From Apium graveolens (lineage: Eukaryota; Streptophyta; Magnoliopsida; Apiales; Apiaceae): a stretch of DNA of 64,000 nucleotides. Shown in pieces: positions 44,318 to 56,133 of the stretch (the first letter of the stretch is position 1; every line of letters begins with the position of its first letter). The translations under genes were made by a program, and so were the position numbers. Below the pieces are notes generated by a model. The model was not told the DNA's origin. It did no database searches and saw nothing but the letters and a program-made list of their open reading frames with translations. The stretch lies in contig NC_133650.1 of the NCBI RefSeq assembly GCF_009905375.1, positions 142,801,296 to 142,865,295 of the forward strand, read 5' to 3'.

Positions 44318-45826
44318 CTAACTTTCAAATTTTCTGATCAAATCCTCAGACGTGGTGATCCTTTTCAATCTTTCCTTACGACTAAGGGCATCGGCCACCA
44401 CATTGGCCTTCCCCGGCTGATAAAGAATTTCGCAGTCGTAGTCCTTAATCAATTCTAACCACCTTATTTGCCTCATATTTAGCTCCTTCTGGGTGAAGAT
44501 ATATTTAAGACTCTTATGGTCAGTATAAATCTCACACTTTTCTCCGTATAGGTAATGTCTCCACATCTTAAGGGCAAACACTATGGTGGCTAATTCTAAG
44601 TCATGGGTGGGGTACCTCACTTCATATTCCTTTAATTGCCTGGATGCATAGGCAATCACCTTACCGTGCTGCATCAGCACACATCCCAAACCCTTATGGG
44701 ACGCATCACTATAAATCACAAAGTTCCCTTTATCGTCTGGTAGGGCCAGCATTGGGGTCGATACTAACCTTTTCTTCAATTCTAGGAAACTCTCCTCCCA
44801 TTTCTCTGTCCAAACAAACTTTTCTGTTTTCCGACTAAGTCTAGTCAATGGGCCTGCTATCTTGGCGAAATCCTTGACAAACCTTCGATAATACCCGGCC
44901 AGTCCAATAAAGCTTCTTACCTCGGTGGGCGTGGTTGGTTGTTCCCAATTAGCGAAAGCTTCTATCTTTGCAGGGTCTATGAGAATTCCTTCCTTACTAA
45001 TCACATGACCCAAAAACTGGACTTCTTTCATCCAAAATTCACACTTTGAGAATTTGGCATACAATTTTTCTTTCCGTAAGATTTCCAATACTATCCTGAG
45101 GTGTTCTGCATGTTCCTCCTCCGACCTAGAGTAAATTAGAATATCATCGATAAAGACTATCACGCATTCGTCCAGATACTTCTGAAAGACTCTGTTCATC
45201 AAATCCATGAAAGCCGCGGGCGCGTTAGTCAAACCAAATGACATAACTAGGAACTCATAATGTCCGTACCTAGTGCGAAATGCAGTCTTAGGTATATCTT
45301 CCGGTTTGATCTTAAGTTGGTGATAACCTGTCCTAAGGTCAATCTTGGAAAAACACGTTGCATCCTTTAGTTGGTCAAAGAGGTAATCTATTCTTGGCAA
45401 TGGATACTTGTTTTTAATGGTCAGCTTGTTCAGCTCTCGATAATCGATGCACGGTCTCATGCTGTCGTCCTTCTTCTTCACAAATAATACGGGTACACCT
45501 CACGGGGACACGCTCGGTCTAATCATTCCTTTATCCAATAGATCTTGCAGTTGATCAGCCAACTCTTTCATCTCGACGGGGGCCAAATGATACGGGGCCT
45601 TTGATACTGGTGCCGTGCCGGGAGCTAAATCAATGGCAAATTCTATCTCCCGATCCGGGGGTAGTCCGGGAAGATCCTTGGGAAATACATCCTCAAACTC
45701 ATTAACTACAGGTATGGTGTGGATCTCAGGGGTTTCTCGTTTGGTATCCACCACGTGAGCCAAGTAGGCTTCACATCCTTGCCTTAAAAGTCTCTTGGTG
45801 TGCACCATAGTTAGAAATTTCTTGGT
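44318..45826 (-). pseudogene. Element B reverse transcriptase and RNase H
   Basis: The RT lead-in is [20 protein letters not shown]. Motifs: [53 protein letters not shown] and [12 protein letters not shown] (active site), then the thumb and [20 protein letters not shown]. RNase H has [52 protein letters not shown] and [12 protein letters not shown]. It is one frame for about 1.5 kb; the only break is a TGA at about 45500 between RPSVSP and [10 protein letters not shown], where Trp is expected (TGG to TGA). Confidence 0.92.
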
Positions 45827-46290
45827 TTACCGCTGCCCCTTAATTATTATACTCTTTCCACTAGGTGTTTTCAATTTTACTTTCTTCCCCTCGCACTCAA
45901 TCTGGGCATGGTTTCTAGATAGCCAATCCATTCCTAATTTCACATTAAACTCCCCTAATCGAAAGGGAATTAAATCTACTGGGTATCTTACTCCACCTAA
46001 TTCTAGGTTGCCGTTAGCATAAAATTGATTTACAGGGATAATCTCTTGATTAGCTATTTCCACTTGCAAAGATTCTTTCAAAGGTTCCACTTTTAAGTTC
46101 AATTTTTCAGCAAATTCCTTAGATACGAAAGACTTAGTAGCTCCAGAATCAAAAAGCACATTGGTGGGATTGGAGTTTAGGAGGAGCGTACCTTCTATAA
46201 CATTGGTGTTCCTTACGACATCTTTCACAGTCATGTTAAAAGTCCTAGGAGTCGGCACTCTGTTACATGCAGCTACACTACCCCTCGAGC
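45827..46290 (-). pseudogene. Element B protease
   Basis: In frame with gag and RT. The active site reads NVLFDSGATKSFVS (D-S-G-A), followed by LIPFRLGEFNVKLGMDWLSR, the second half of the fold. A stop at 45827 separates it from RT. The catalytic Asp is kept, unlike in A. Confidence 0.87.
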
Positions 46291-47464
46291 TAGCTGGGGC
46301 TGCCGCAGGGCAGTCCTTCTTCATGTGTCCTATCTTTCCGTACTGAAAACACTTAGCCGCTTCCTGGTTACAAGCTGTGGACTCTTGCCCTACCTTACCA
46401 CATTTAAAGCATGTCACCGGTTTCTGCATACATTGCCCAGAATGCCTCTTACCACAACTCTTGCATTATGGCAGAAGAGGTCGTGGTTGGCTATGATAAG
46501 ACATTCCCGTTTGGTTCCCACTCCGGGCCACACTCACGCTCCCTAATCCCCCGAATCCTGTACTGCGGTTGGGTTAGGAGGCCATCCCCTTGACAAACTT
46601 ACTAGGAAAGCTCTCCCCTCCCACACTCCTGCTTCGACCATCAAACTTTCGTTTCTTAGTTTGCTTCATTTTGTGGCTCATTTCACTCCCTATTTCAGCT
46701 ACTGTGGCCTTCTACACTAGGGTGGCATAGTCAGTTATCTCCAGAATTGCCAGCTTGTTCTGAATCCACTGCTTCAATCCGGGTTGAAATCTCTCAGCCT
46801 TTTGCTCTTTGGTGCCCACTAATGGTGGCACAAACCTCGACAATTCTGTGAACTTAGCTTCATATTCCGCTACGCTCATATTTTCTTGTTTCAACTCTAG
46901 GAACTTTCGCTGCATCTGAATCTCCATAAACTTCGGGACATACTTCTTTAAAAATAACTCAATGAATCTTTCCCAAGTAACAATCCCTTGGGGCTCCATA
47001 TTTTTCTTGGCTTCCCACCAATAGTCAGCCTCACCCTTTAAGAGATAAGTGGCAAAATTAGTCTTGTGGGCTTCCTCAGTGCCAATTCGCTCAAAGGTCT
47101 TTTCTACCTCTTTCAGCCAAGCCCTGGCCTGAACTGGGTCAGCAACACCGTGAAACTCTGGGGGCTTGACCGACTTGAAAAATTTAAATGCATTAGCCAT
47201 GGCCTGCTGGGGTTGGTGGGGTGGTCATTGCTGTTGCAGGTTTTGCCTCAGAAATTCTACAAACTGCTCCATAGGATTCACTGGCACTTCCATCCCCTGA
47301 GTATCTTCAGCCTTTGACTCTTCATAGTCCTCATCATCATACTCATTTCATTCTTCGTTAATTCTTAATGGTGGGGTCTGTGCTCGATGCCCTTGTTCAT
47401 TATTACTGCCCTGGTCTCCAGATGCAGCCGGGCGAGTTCTTGTTACTATTCTCATTGGCGGCAT
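46291..47464 (-). pseudogene. Element B gag
   Basis: ATG at 47464 starts a basic leader (MPPMRIVTRTRPAASGDQG). The capsid region is FFKSVKPPEFHGVADPVQAR, YLLKGEADYWWEAKKNMEP and MSVAEYEAKFTELSRFVPPL. Two or three zinc knuckles follow: CMQ-less CGKRHSGQC, CFKCGKVGQESTAC (His replaced by Gln) and CFQYGKIGHMKKDC (second Cys replaced by Tyr). Stops at about 47345, 47228, 46712, 46579 and 46468 interrupt a single frame. Confidence 0.86.
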
Positions 47465-47787
47465 TTTCCTTTTACATAAACTTATTTAGGTTGTTTTCAT
47501 TTGCCAATCCTCATGCTTCCTGATTTGTTATGACTGTATAAAATATATGCAGGTATGAAAGAAGATTAAACCACAATCTAGAAATCGCAACTAATCAACA
47601 CGATAATTATACATAATTTGGCCATATGCCAGGTTTGGGTACAACATAGTGAATAATAAAAGTACAATCTGCCTTAATACAATAATCCTTAGCTGGTGGC
47701 ACTTTCAAAGATAACAACCAAAATAACTATCACTAAACAACTAAGTACCACCGCTGAGGAACAACAACCAACTACTAACAGTGTCCA

Positions 47788-48646
47788 CTAGCCACGAGCA
47801 ACATCACGAATCCGCCTCATAGCGTGGACCACAACCCTGATAACCTCGCGCCTACTCACCAAGTCACGCTGTGGGGATAAGCGGTGAATCCTACTGATGG
47901 TCCTCTGCTCTATGCGGCGAATGGTCCTGCGCACTCGTCGAGCGCTAGGGTATCCTCGCCTGCCTCGGGCCTCTATCCTCATGTGCCGCTCGATGGAAAA
48001 TTGGTCCCTTAGCTCGGCAATACGGGCCTCGGCCGCTATCAGATCAGTAGCATAGCGACCTACCACCCAGTCGTGATCTGCTAGGGATATGACTAGTATG
48101 GGTGGTGGAAGTGGGGAATCTGCAGGAGTCGATGCCACACCGTCAAGAATAGGGTACATGCCGTCATCGGTCTCAGTCCGTGCGGGTCTAACTGGTACAG
48201 GGGTGGGGTGGGTGTCCTCACTGGGGTGGCTGCCCCTAACTCCGCCTCTAACTCCTCAGTCAGTGCAGTGACTCTGGCCTGCAGAGCTATCATCGTATCC
48301 ATCAAATCTGCTACTCCCGTCTCGTTCTCGAGCTCAGCAACTCGAGCCTGGGCTGCTGAGATCCGATCTAACAAACGCTCTATCGACCTCTGATGCACAT
48401 CCACCCTCATCATCTCTGGAGATTGAACCTCCGTGATACCGTATGAAATATCCTCAAGAGGGGCTATCTTAGTGTCTGGCTCAGTGGGGTCCTCCTCCGG
48501 GTCCTCCTCAGGGTCAGTCTTCGGGTACTCGAATACCTCTAAGCCCACAGGGGGGCAGGGTCAGCTACCTCGGTCTCAGCTAAAAGGGCCTCATCATGCT
48601 CTCTCTCGTACGCCTCTACAGCCTCAGGGTCTAATACATCGGGTAC
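47788..48646 (-). pseudogene. Element B pre-gag ORF
   Basis: Lies between the PBS and gag, like the pre-gag ORF of A. It starts, if spliced, at 48646 right after an acceptor (GACTTATAG) with VPDVLDPEAVEAYEREHDEA; the main part is acidic and helical (YPKTDPEEDPEEDPTEPDT, RLLDRISAAQARVAELEN, ALQARVTALTEELEAELG, ATDLIAAEARIAELRDQF) and ends Arg-rich (RRGYPSARRVRRTIRRIEQR) at 47788. Two shifts, both at C/G runs (near 48555 and near 48208), break the frame. No homology to the A ORF is obvious by eye beyond position and a basic end. Confidence 0.65.
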
Positions 48647-48807
48647 CTATAAGTCATTTAACACACGCATTACTATCCTTGGATACTTAAATCACCCTTA
48701 AGGGTTCTTAATGTCAGTACTACCCTCGTAGCCCGACTACGAACTCTATGTGAGTTCTAGTTCATTGATTCAGTTGATTCACCTAACGTTTCTGAGACTT
48801 ATAACCC

Positions 48808-48822
48808 AGGGCTCTGATACCA
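48808..48822 (-). other. Element B primer-binding site
   Basis: Minus strand TGGTATCAGAGCCCTGG, four bases after the LTR CA; tRNA-iMet type, standard for chromoviruses. Confidence 0.88.
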
Positions 48823-48826
48823 TTTC

Positions 48827-51442
48827 TGTAACACCCCCAAATTCAAGGTAGGGAATTCAGGTTGTTACGATCACTTAATATTTTCTAATAAATAATTAAT
48901 CCTCTTGTCACATCATTACTCGACCTTTTCCCCAAACTCACACACACAGGTTATATGCTCGAAAACATTACTAAATTAACGTTAAAGTATTTAAGTTATA
49001 ACAGACCAAAGGAAATTATCTCAAAGGAGTGAACGCCGAGAATAGCTCTACATGAGACTGGGTTAGGTCAAAAATAGTCTTGGTTCAAGTACTCAAAAGG
49101 AAACTATCTCTACTCGTCTACCTGAGGTGGCTGGCGAATGAACAGTCTACGGTACTCACGTGCGTCCCCTACCCGCTTGCGGGTAGTCGTCCTAGTTCGG
49201 GCCATGCTGGTAATCTGTTGTGATATGATATTTATAAAAGCAAGAGTGAGCACTAACGCTCAGCAAGATATAGATATCCATTATTTAAATATGATCATTT
49301 AGGGAAAAACAACCATTAAGCATTGTATATCCAAGGTTTCTAAAAATTTATATGCTTGTCAATTTTATGAAAAACTCAACTTTAAATGTATCAGTTTAAT
49401 CAGCTTATACTCGTACTCATTTAATCTCAAAATCTCAATATGATGCTTGAACCAAGATTCTCATATTGATGTGATATATGTACATCAACATCCTTATTTA
49501 AAACTCAGCCTTATCGGCCTTCTGCTGTAGTTTCACAACAATTTATCCAAAGTGGAGGAAAAGGACTATACTGGAATAAACCACGTACCGCTGATCAGCC
49601 GAATACGAAATTTTCTCTACTAGTAGAAGGAATACAAACCTAGCCGCCTTTGGGCTTATCAAGACATTACACGATGGTTGCCCATTTTCCGTGCAAGTCC
49701 GAAAGTCAATGGTCACAGAGACCATATAACTGTATATTCCGCCACTCCGCGCTTGGTCACTACCTACCTCTCCGTGCCGGGCAGGCCACATTCCAGTCCC
49801 AAAACAATTATATCATTTACATAAAATCCTATATCGAAGGAATAGATCGTTCTGAGTTGACCTTTAGATAAGATGATTTATTCATCACTTTTAATCCAAT
49901 TGATCCTTGGGAGTTGTCGGAATTTTGAGTTTAAAATCATTTTCAAACCCTTAACTGTAGTAGAGTTTTACAAATATTGTTCACTTTTTTTTCATTGAGC
50001 GAGGAAGCAAAACCCTTTTGCTTCTAGACTAAGTTCCCTAAGGTTTTAATAAGTTTCAGATGATTGATCTCTTCCGAGAGTTTTGAATAATTTAGAAAGT
50101 ATCCTTGGGAACTATGTCTATTTTTAAATGATTTTTAGAAGTACATAATATTAAATATTTATGGTCTCATAATATTTTTATGAAGGGTTCCATGAATTGA
50201 TAAAACCTTAAGTACTAAATGCTTCTCAATAAGGTCCAATGAATTGATAAAAATTTTAATTAGATACTTAAGACAGGATTTGACGTCTTATAATTATCCT
50301 TCGAATGGTTACATACGTTTTAGATAGAGTGAATTGATTTAAAACATTTCAATATCGCTTTAAGTATTTTCCGGATATTTTAGTAACTCTTTAGGTATTA
50401 CTTATAAATAAATAATGAAATAGGATATCCCTTGAGTGAATATTCGATTATCTCTTATAGTTATAAATCAAATCTCAATCGTTCGCTTAATGTGTATGTT
50501 ACGCGAAAGTAATTTGTTTACTGAAATAAGAATCTACCGCGTCCGTCTCGTTCCAGAATTAAATTGATTTAACAAAAAAATATCTATGACTCCCACTATC
50601 TTGTATTATAATAAAATTACATTTCAATTTCTCATACTCGTATAAAACGAAGTTTGTTTTCGTAAACAATCGTATAATTTGAATGTATTGATATCACGGA
50701 CAAGCATATATTTTCAAACTGTAAATCATGGCATCAATATCACAACAGTATATATAGCATGGATAATTTGTGATAGGGTTTCGTATACTTGCCTCGAGTG
50801 CTAGGAGTGGTATGGTCTCGGGGCTTTTGTTGGCGATCTAAAATCAATAACCAACGATCTTAGTTAGTACGCGATTATCGATTCACTTCACTAAAACATT
50901 TTTATAAAATCGAAAAATTAATATTTTCTTAAAATTCTTTTCGGACAGTCTTCCTTGCTGCATTATTTAATTATCATGATTTTTCCAAGATTCCGAAATC
51001 ATTTTTAGCCTTTTAAAATTATCAAGCAAGTGGCCTATGTGCAGTTGGCTTTTCGTATGAACGCTCTACACTAAAACGGTCATAACTTCTAAACCGTAAA
51101 TCCCCTCGCGATGATCCACATAGTACAGAAACTAAAAATCAAGATCTGCCCAGTCATGGCCAGTGACTCACAAGTTTTAAACACTTACATGGCCGAATAC
51201 ATTGCAGAAGGTAGACCAAGTGCAATAGGCTCCACATTCCATTTCTACTACTTGTTCTTGACACAATCACTACTTATGACCAACACAACACTTTTTACTT
51301 CTCAAGATCCACCCACATACACCTTATATACTTTATCTAGCATCACATACAAGCATCACAACTCAAAAAATCAAGTACTTAGCAAGAATATGAGCAAAAC
51401 AACCTTACACATACACAAACTTTTGGATCTTGACACTACATC
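48827..51442 (-). repeat. Element B 5' LTR, truncated (2616 bp)
   Basis: Aligns with 39119-41732 of the 3' LTR and stops at TCTTGACACTACATC, where C begins. The first 1.07 kb in element sense (U3 and the likely promoter and first donor) is missing. The mini-exon is present at 49122-49214. A plus-strand ORF at 51111-51572 is antisense and runs into C. Confidence 0.92.
49122..49214 (-). other. Putative LTR mini-exon in B 5' LTR (93 nt)
   Basis: Minus strand: acceptor CACAACAG ending at 49215, ATG at 49205, 28 codons, CAG, donor GTAGAC at 49121. The intron to the acceptor at 48647 would be 475 nt, cross the LTR end and PBS, and keep phase 0 with the pre-gag ORF. Confidence 0.58.
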
Positions 51443-54400
51443 TGTAATAACCCCAATTTTTGGAATTTTTGAAACCCTTATGAATAGTGTTTTGCTGATT
51501 ATGCTGGATAAGAAAACTTTTCATGCCACACTATGTAGGGGTTCTTTTATTGATCTTCTAGGATATTATTAGTACTCTATGTGGTATATAAGTGTATGTA
51601 AAGATCGTCAGAATCCAAATCCGAACACTTTGATTTTTCCCGGAAATCTACCAGATATAGAAAGAATTGAGTATAAGGTAACAGAATAAAAAGGATTTAA
51701 ATTCAAGGATTATAAGAGAGGATCATAAAAGGAATATAATGTATTGAGAAAGGTTAAGGAAACCTAAGTAATAAGATCACGGGTATGATCCCTCAAACGA
51801 TAAACGAAAATGAAAGTTAAGCTAACCGCACAACAGATCAGCGGTCATTAGGCAAGCAATTAAGAGTTAATCAAGGAGGTTAGGGATGATGATGTCGTCA
51901 AACCAATAATAGGAGGACAAGTGGGGGAGGGTGACATAACAAGTTGACATAAGCATAACAAAGAAAGGTGTGTTGTTGGTTGATTAAGAACCACACAAAA
52001 GTTACCATGGTAAAAGGTAATAAATCAAAACAAAACAAATCAACCAAGCCAACCAACAATTCATTTCACCAAAAACACAAAGTTATTTCCCTTTCTACAT
52101 CAAAAGCTCTCGGCTTTCTTCTTCTTCAAAGAAAGAAAAAGTCCAAATCCTAGCTCCAAGCTTTGTTAATTAGCAAGGTAATTATCTAAGACTCCTTATG
52201 CATAGATATAGCTATCCTATAAGTTTGAGCTTCTAATTCATTCACAATCTCTTCCTAAAAATCATGGAAGAAGAGGGTGAATAGTATTTTTCAAGAACTA
52301 AAATTTTTGTTCTTGAGTTTTTGTTTAGATTAAGCTTGGATAAGGACTTTTAAGGGTGATTCCAAGCTAATTACTTGATTCTCCACTCTCCAAGGAAGGT
52401 ATAACCCCTCCAAACCTTAAATTTACTCTGAGTATTAGGTTTAGTTTTGTTGTTATAGTTCATGAGAGGCTTGATTGTTGTGTATGTAGAGGCTAGTTGG
52501 TTTTGTGATGTTTTTGGAGTTGTAATTCTTGGATTATTGATTAATGAACTTAAGTATAGTTTAAATTCATGTTTGAGAATAGTATAAATTGATAATATTG
52601 AGTTTTTGGGGCTGTTATGGTGAAGTATGGATGGAGTTTGGTTGGGATGTTGATTGTGGGATGGTTATGGGTTGATTTGGAGTGGTACAAATTTGGGTAA
52701 TCGCGTAAACATAGCCGTTGTAATGCCCGATTTACTTTAGACTGTTTTTGTTCTTAACATTAGGACCCGTGAACTCACTTCTAGGTTTTGACCATTGCCA
52801 TTATTAGATAGTTCATGTTACGATCTTCGTTTTGATATGTGGTTCGTTTGAATCCGATGTACGGTTTAGGAGAAACGACCGTTTTAAGTAACAGCGTTTC
52901 GCGAACGAACCATTACCCCTCGCCTTATTTTGAAACATAGGTTAAAGACCTAAAAGGACTAATTGGAATATGAAACATTTATGTAAATTGTATTAGGCAG
53001 TTGGTAAGGCACTCAAGAAAGAATTGCCTTAAAACTCTTAATGGTTAATTTATTAAAAATGGTGGAGTTGAGGGTACTCGAGCGACTTAAGAGAATCATT
53101 AAGCGCAAAGCGAGCGTTAGAGTCTAAATTGGTTAAAGTATAGATTTATAAGTGACCTTGGTTTAATTCCAACTTAAATGTTGTTTATAGGTTACCAGAC
53201 TCGTCCCAAGCCATTTATAACCCCTAGTCGCTCAGGCAAGTTTTCTACCAGTTATATTGTTGTTGTGATATATACATATGTATATGCATTATCTTGTGAT
53301 AGATGCATGATGGTTAATTAGCAAATCTTGCGATATATTGGAGCATGTGATATGGTATATATGCATGTCTGTTTCGTTATCTTGATATATATCTGTTGAT
53401 TCAAATGCTTGTAGTTGCATAATACCTATGCTAGAGATAAGCAGTAGTTACGTATATATTTATATATATAGATATATAGTTTTTAAAACTATGAAGCGAA
53501 TAAGGTTTATTCGATAACTTTATTTTATTAATGAATATTATTTTGAATATTCATTCGGGGGCTTATGACTCCGTTTATTTTATTAATGAATATTATTTTG
53601 AATATTCATTCGGGGGCTTATGACTCCGTTTATTTTATTAATGAATATTATTTTGAATATTCATTCGGGGGCTTATGACTCCGTTTATTTTATTAATGAA
53701 TATTATTTTGAATATTCATTCGGGAGCTTATGACTCCGTTTATTTTATTAATGAATATTATTTTGAATATTCATTCGGGGGCTTATGACTCCGTTTATTT
53801 TATTAGTGAATATTATTTTGAATATTCATTCGGGGGCTTATGACTCCGTTTATTTTATTAATGAATATTATTTTGAATATTCATTCGGGGGCTTATGACT
53901 CCGTTTATTTTATTAATGAATATTATTTTGAATATTCATTCGGGGGATTATGACTCCGTTTATTTTATTAATGAATATTATTTAGAATATTCATTCGAGG
54001 ACTTATGACTCTGATTATTTACTAATAATTATTCTTTATTTTATTAAAGAATAATGTGTCGATAATCAAACTCACTTTGATTATTCAAATAAAGATATTA
54101 CTTTTGTATAAGTATATCTTTGGTTATTTAATATTCATTTCAAGTATAAGTTTTACAACTTCTACTTCAATTATTTTTATAAAGATTATTCTTTATGGGA
54201 ATATTATTTAAATAATAATATTCAGATATTTTCTAATATATCGGGACTGATTTATTTCATTAAATCAGCATTACTCCAAACACTCTTTAAAGTGTTTTCG
54301 AGTCTTCAAAATGATTTTTAAAAGTTAGAGCGGATCCCAAAACTCATTTTTATATTTAAGATCTTCCTTTTAAAGGGGATTTAAATATTCGCTCAAAACC

Positions 54401-54701
54401 TGAGGGATCCGGCTCTGTGGTGTATTTTATATTCGCAACGAGGTTGCTGCTTTGGTAAATGAATTGATTACTTACCCAACGTTCGGGAAGTAAGTCCATC
54501 TATTGAGTCGACATAAGCAACATGGGCTCAATGGGCGTCCATGAAAGTGTAAGTGGCTCAGTGGGAGTCCATCAAATGCGTAAGTGGCTGAGTGGCAGTC
54601 CAGCATAAGGTCCTATTGCGGCCAGGGTGATGACCAGTGGGGAATTCGTCCATCTACTAGTAGAAAAGGTTACTTATTGGTATATTTGCCTGATCAGCAA
54701 A
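51443..54701 (+). mobile_element. C: truncated LTR of the C' family, joined to A gag
   Basis: Starts TGTAATAACCCCAATTTTTG and follows C' (reverse complement) to TGATCAGCAAA at 54701, then changes without transition to gag sequence of A. The last 1.08 kb of the family LTR, including the mini-exon, is absent. It has a donor-like GGAAG-GTATAACC at 52398/52399 and the nine-copy array. It was evidently inserted in the B 5' LTR. Confidence 0.87.
53501..54010 (+). repeat. 55-bp tandem array, about nine copies, in C
   Basis: Marker CGGGGGCTTATGACTCCG starts at 53556 and recurs every 55 bp to 53996. Middle copies are almost identical; the last copy is degenerate (CGAGGACTTATGACTCTG). Confidence 0.95.
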
Positions 54702-55700
54702 TTCAACAACAAATGTTACAACAGTCACCTCGTCCTGAGCCCAGATACCCCCAGCATTACCTGTTGTTACTTTTAAGCAGTTTCAGTCGGTTAAACCTCC
54801 AGAATTTTATGGGTCAGCCGATCCTATTAAAGCTACCACCTGGTTAAAAGAAATAGAGAAAGCGTTTGCAGTAGTGAAGATAGAAGAAGACCAGAAGACT
54901 AACTTTGCTAGTTTTTTGTTGAAAGGAGAAGCAAATTATTGGTGGGAATCTAAAAAGGCTTTAAAGGGTGAAGATGTTATTGCATGGGATAGGTTTAAAG
55001 AGTTGTTTTTGGAGAAACATTTTCCTCGCTATGTGAGAAATCAAATGCAGATAAATTTTTTGGAACTGAAGCAGGGAAGTATGTCTGTGACAGAGTTTGA
55101 AGCCAAATTTACTGAATTGGCTAGGTTCGTCCCAGAATAAGTGGATACTGAAGAGAAACGAGCTCAAAGGTTTCAAGAGGGATTGCGACCATGGATCCGT
55201 GGACAAGTTATAGTTTTTGAATTAACAACGTATACCGCCGTAGTCCAGAAAGCCTTGATCATCGAAGGGGAAAGTGAAAAATCTCAAAGGGATAGAGGAC
55301 AGGGAAGTTTCCAAGACCGCGCTAGCAGGAAGCCGGGATTTCAAGCCCGGACAAATTTGAATTTCAAAAGGATAGGACAAGGTACCCAGAAAACAGGTAA
55401 TCATTTCCAAGCCCCCAAACAGCAAGGAATGGTCAGAGTCCCAGTGCCGTACTGCAGAACTTATGGACGCAAGCACACCGGCGTATGTATCAAAGCTGAT
55501 GTGACATGTTTCAAATGCAAGCAGAAAGGACACTATTCTAACGAATGTCCAACAGGAAAGACAGCAGAAATTACTTGCTACCAATGTGGAAAGAAAGGGC
55601 ATATCGCTAGGAATTGTAAAGGACCAGCAATGGCAGCTAGTATTTCTAACGTATTGGCATTACCTCCGCCACCGCCGCCTAATCAACCCAGAGCAAGAAC
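54702..55700 (+). pseudogene. Element A gag (5' end missing)
   Basis: Begins at the C junction in a Gln-rich stretch, then FKQFQSVKPPEFYGSADPIK, FLLKGEANYWWESKKALKG and MSVTEFEAKFTELARFVPE in one frame. A TAA at 55138 interrupts. Zinc knuckles follow: a degenerate CRTYGRKHTGVC, then CFKCKQKGHYSNEC and CYQCGKKGHIARNC, both intact. The start codon and leader were lost with the C deletion or lie in it. The ORF at 54584-54847 spans the C/A junction and is not a gene. Confidence 0.87.
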
Positions 55701-56115
55701 TTTTAACATGACAATGAAAGAAGCAGTGCAGAGTCCGAGTGTAATTGCAGGTACGCTTTCGGTGAATTCCGTAATTTCAAAAATATTAATTAATTCTGGA
55801 GCTACCCGTTCATTTATTTCTGAAGAGTTTCTTGATAAGTTACACTGCGAAATCGAATGGTTGGGCGAGGCGCTAATTATAAAATTAGCGAATGACGACC
55901 GAGTTCCAGTAGATCGAGTATGTCCTGCGTGCGATTTAGAAATAGCTGGACATCATTTTTCTGTAGATTTGATTCCTTTTAAGCTAAGAGAGTTTGATGT
56001 TATTTTGGGAATGGATTGGTTAGCTTGTCATAATGCTCAGATCGATTGCGCGAATAAGAAAGTAAAATTACGAATTGCGGAAAATGCAACGGTAATATTC
56101 AAGGGCGAAAAATAG
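55701..56115 (+). pseudogene. Element A protease
   Basis: Continues gag in frame. The active-site motif reads ILINSGATRSFIS: the catalytic Asp (D-S-G-A in B) is Asn here, from AAT. The rest of the fold (LIPFKLREFDVILGMDWLA) is normal. It ends at a TAG at 56113. Confidence 0.86.
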
Positions 56116-56133
56116 CGGAAGAAATTTCTGACA

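Larger units (their letters stand above)
39119..51442 (-). mobile_element. Element B: Ty3/gypsy chromovirus (Tekay/Del-like) nested in A
   Basis: Minus-strand order: truncated 5' LTR (48827-51442), tRNA-iMet PBS, pre-gag ORF, gag, protease, RT, RNase H, integrase, chromodomain-like tail, PPT, 3' LTR (39119-42797). CAGTG (39114-39118) would be the target site, but the right partner is lost because the outer part of the 5' LTR was replaced by C and a deletion. B is in the orientation opposite to A and is a different family by LTR sequence. Confidence 0.9.

Noticed and set aside
48811..48822. tRNA gene fragment
   Set aside because: The 12-bp match to the tRNA-iMet end is the primer-binding site; no cloverleaf is present.
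53501..54010. Regular repeats resembling a CRISPR array
   Set aside because: The whole 55-bp unit is tandem with no unique spacers, and the setting is a plant LTR.
54584..54847. ORF across the end of C and the start of A gag
   Set aside because: It spans the deletion junction and switches into a frame that is not the gag frame; a chance chimera.
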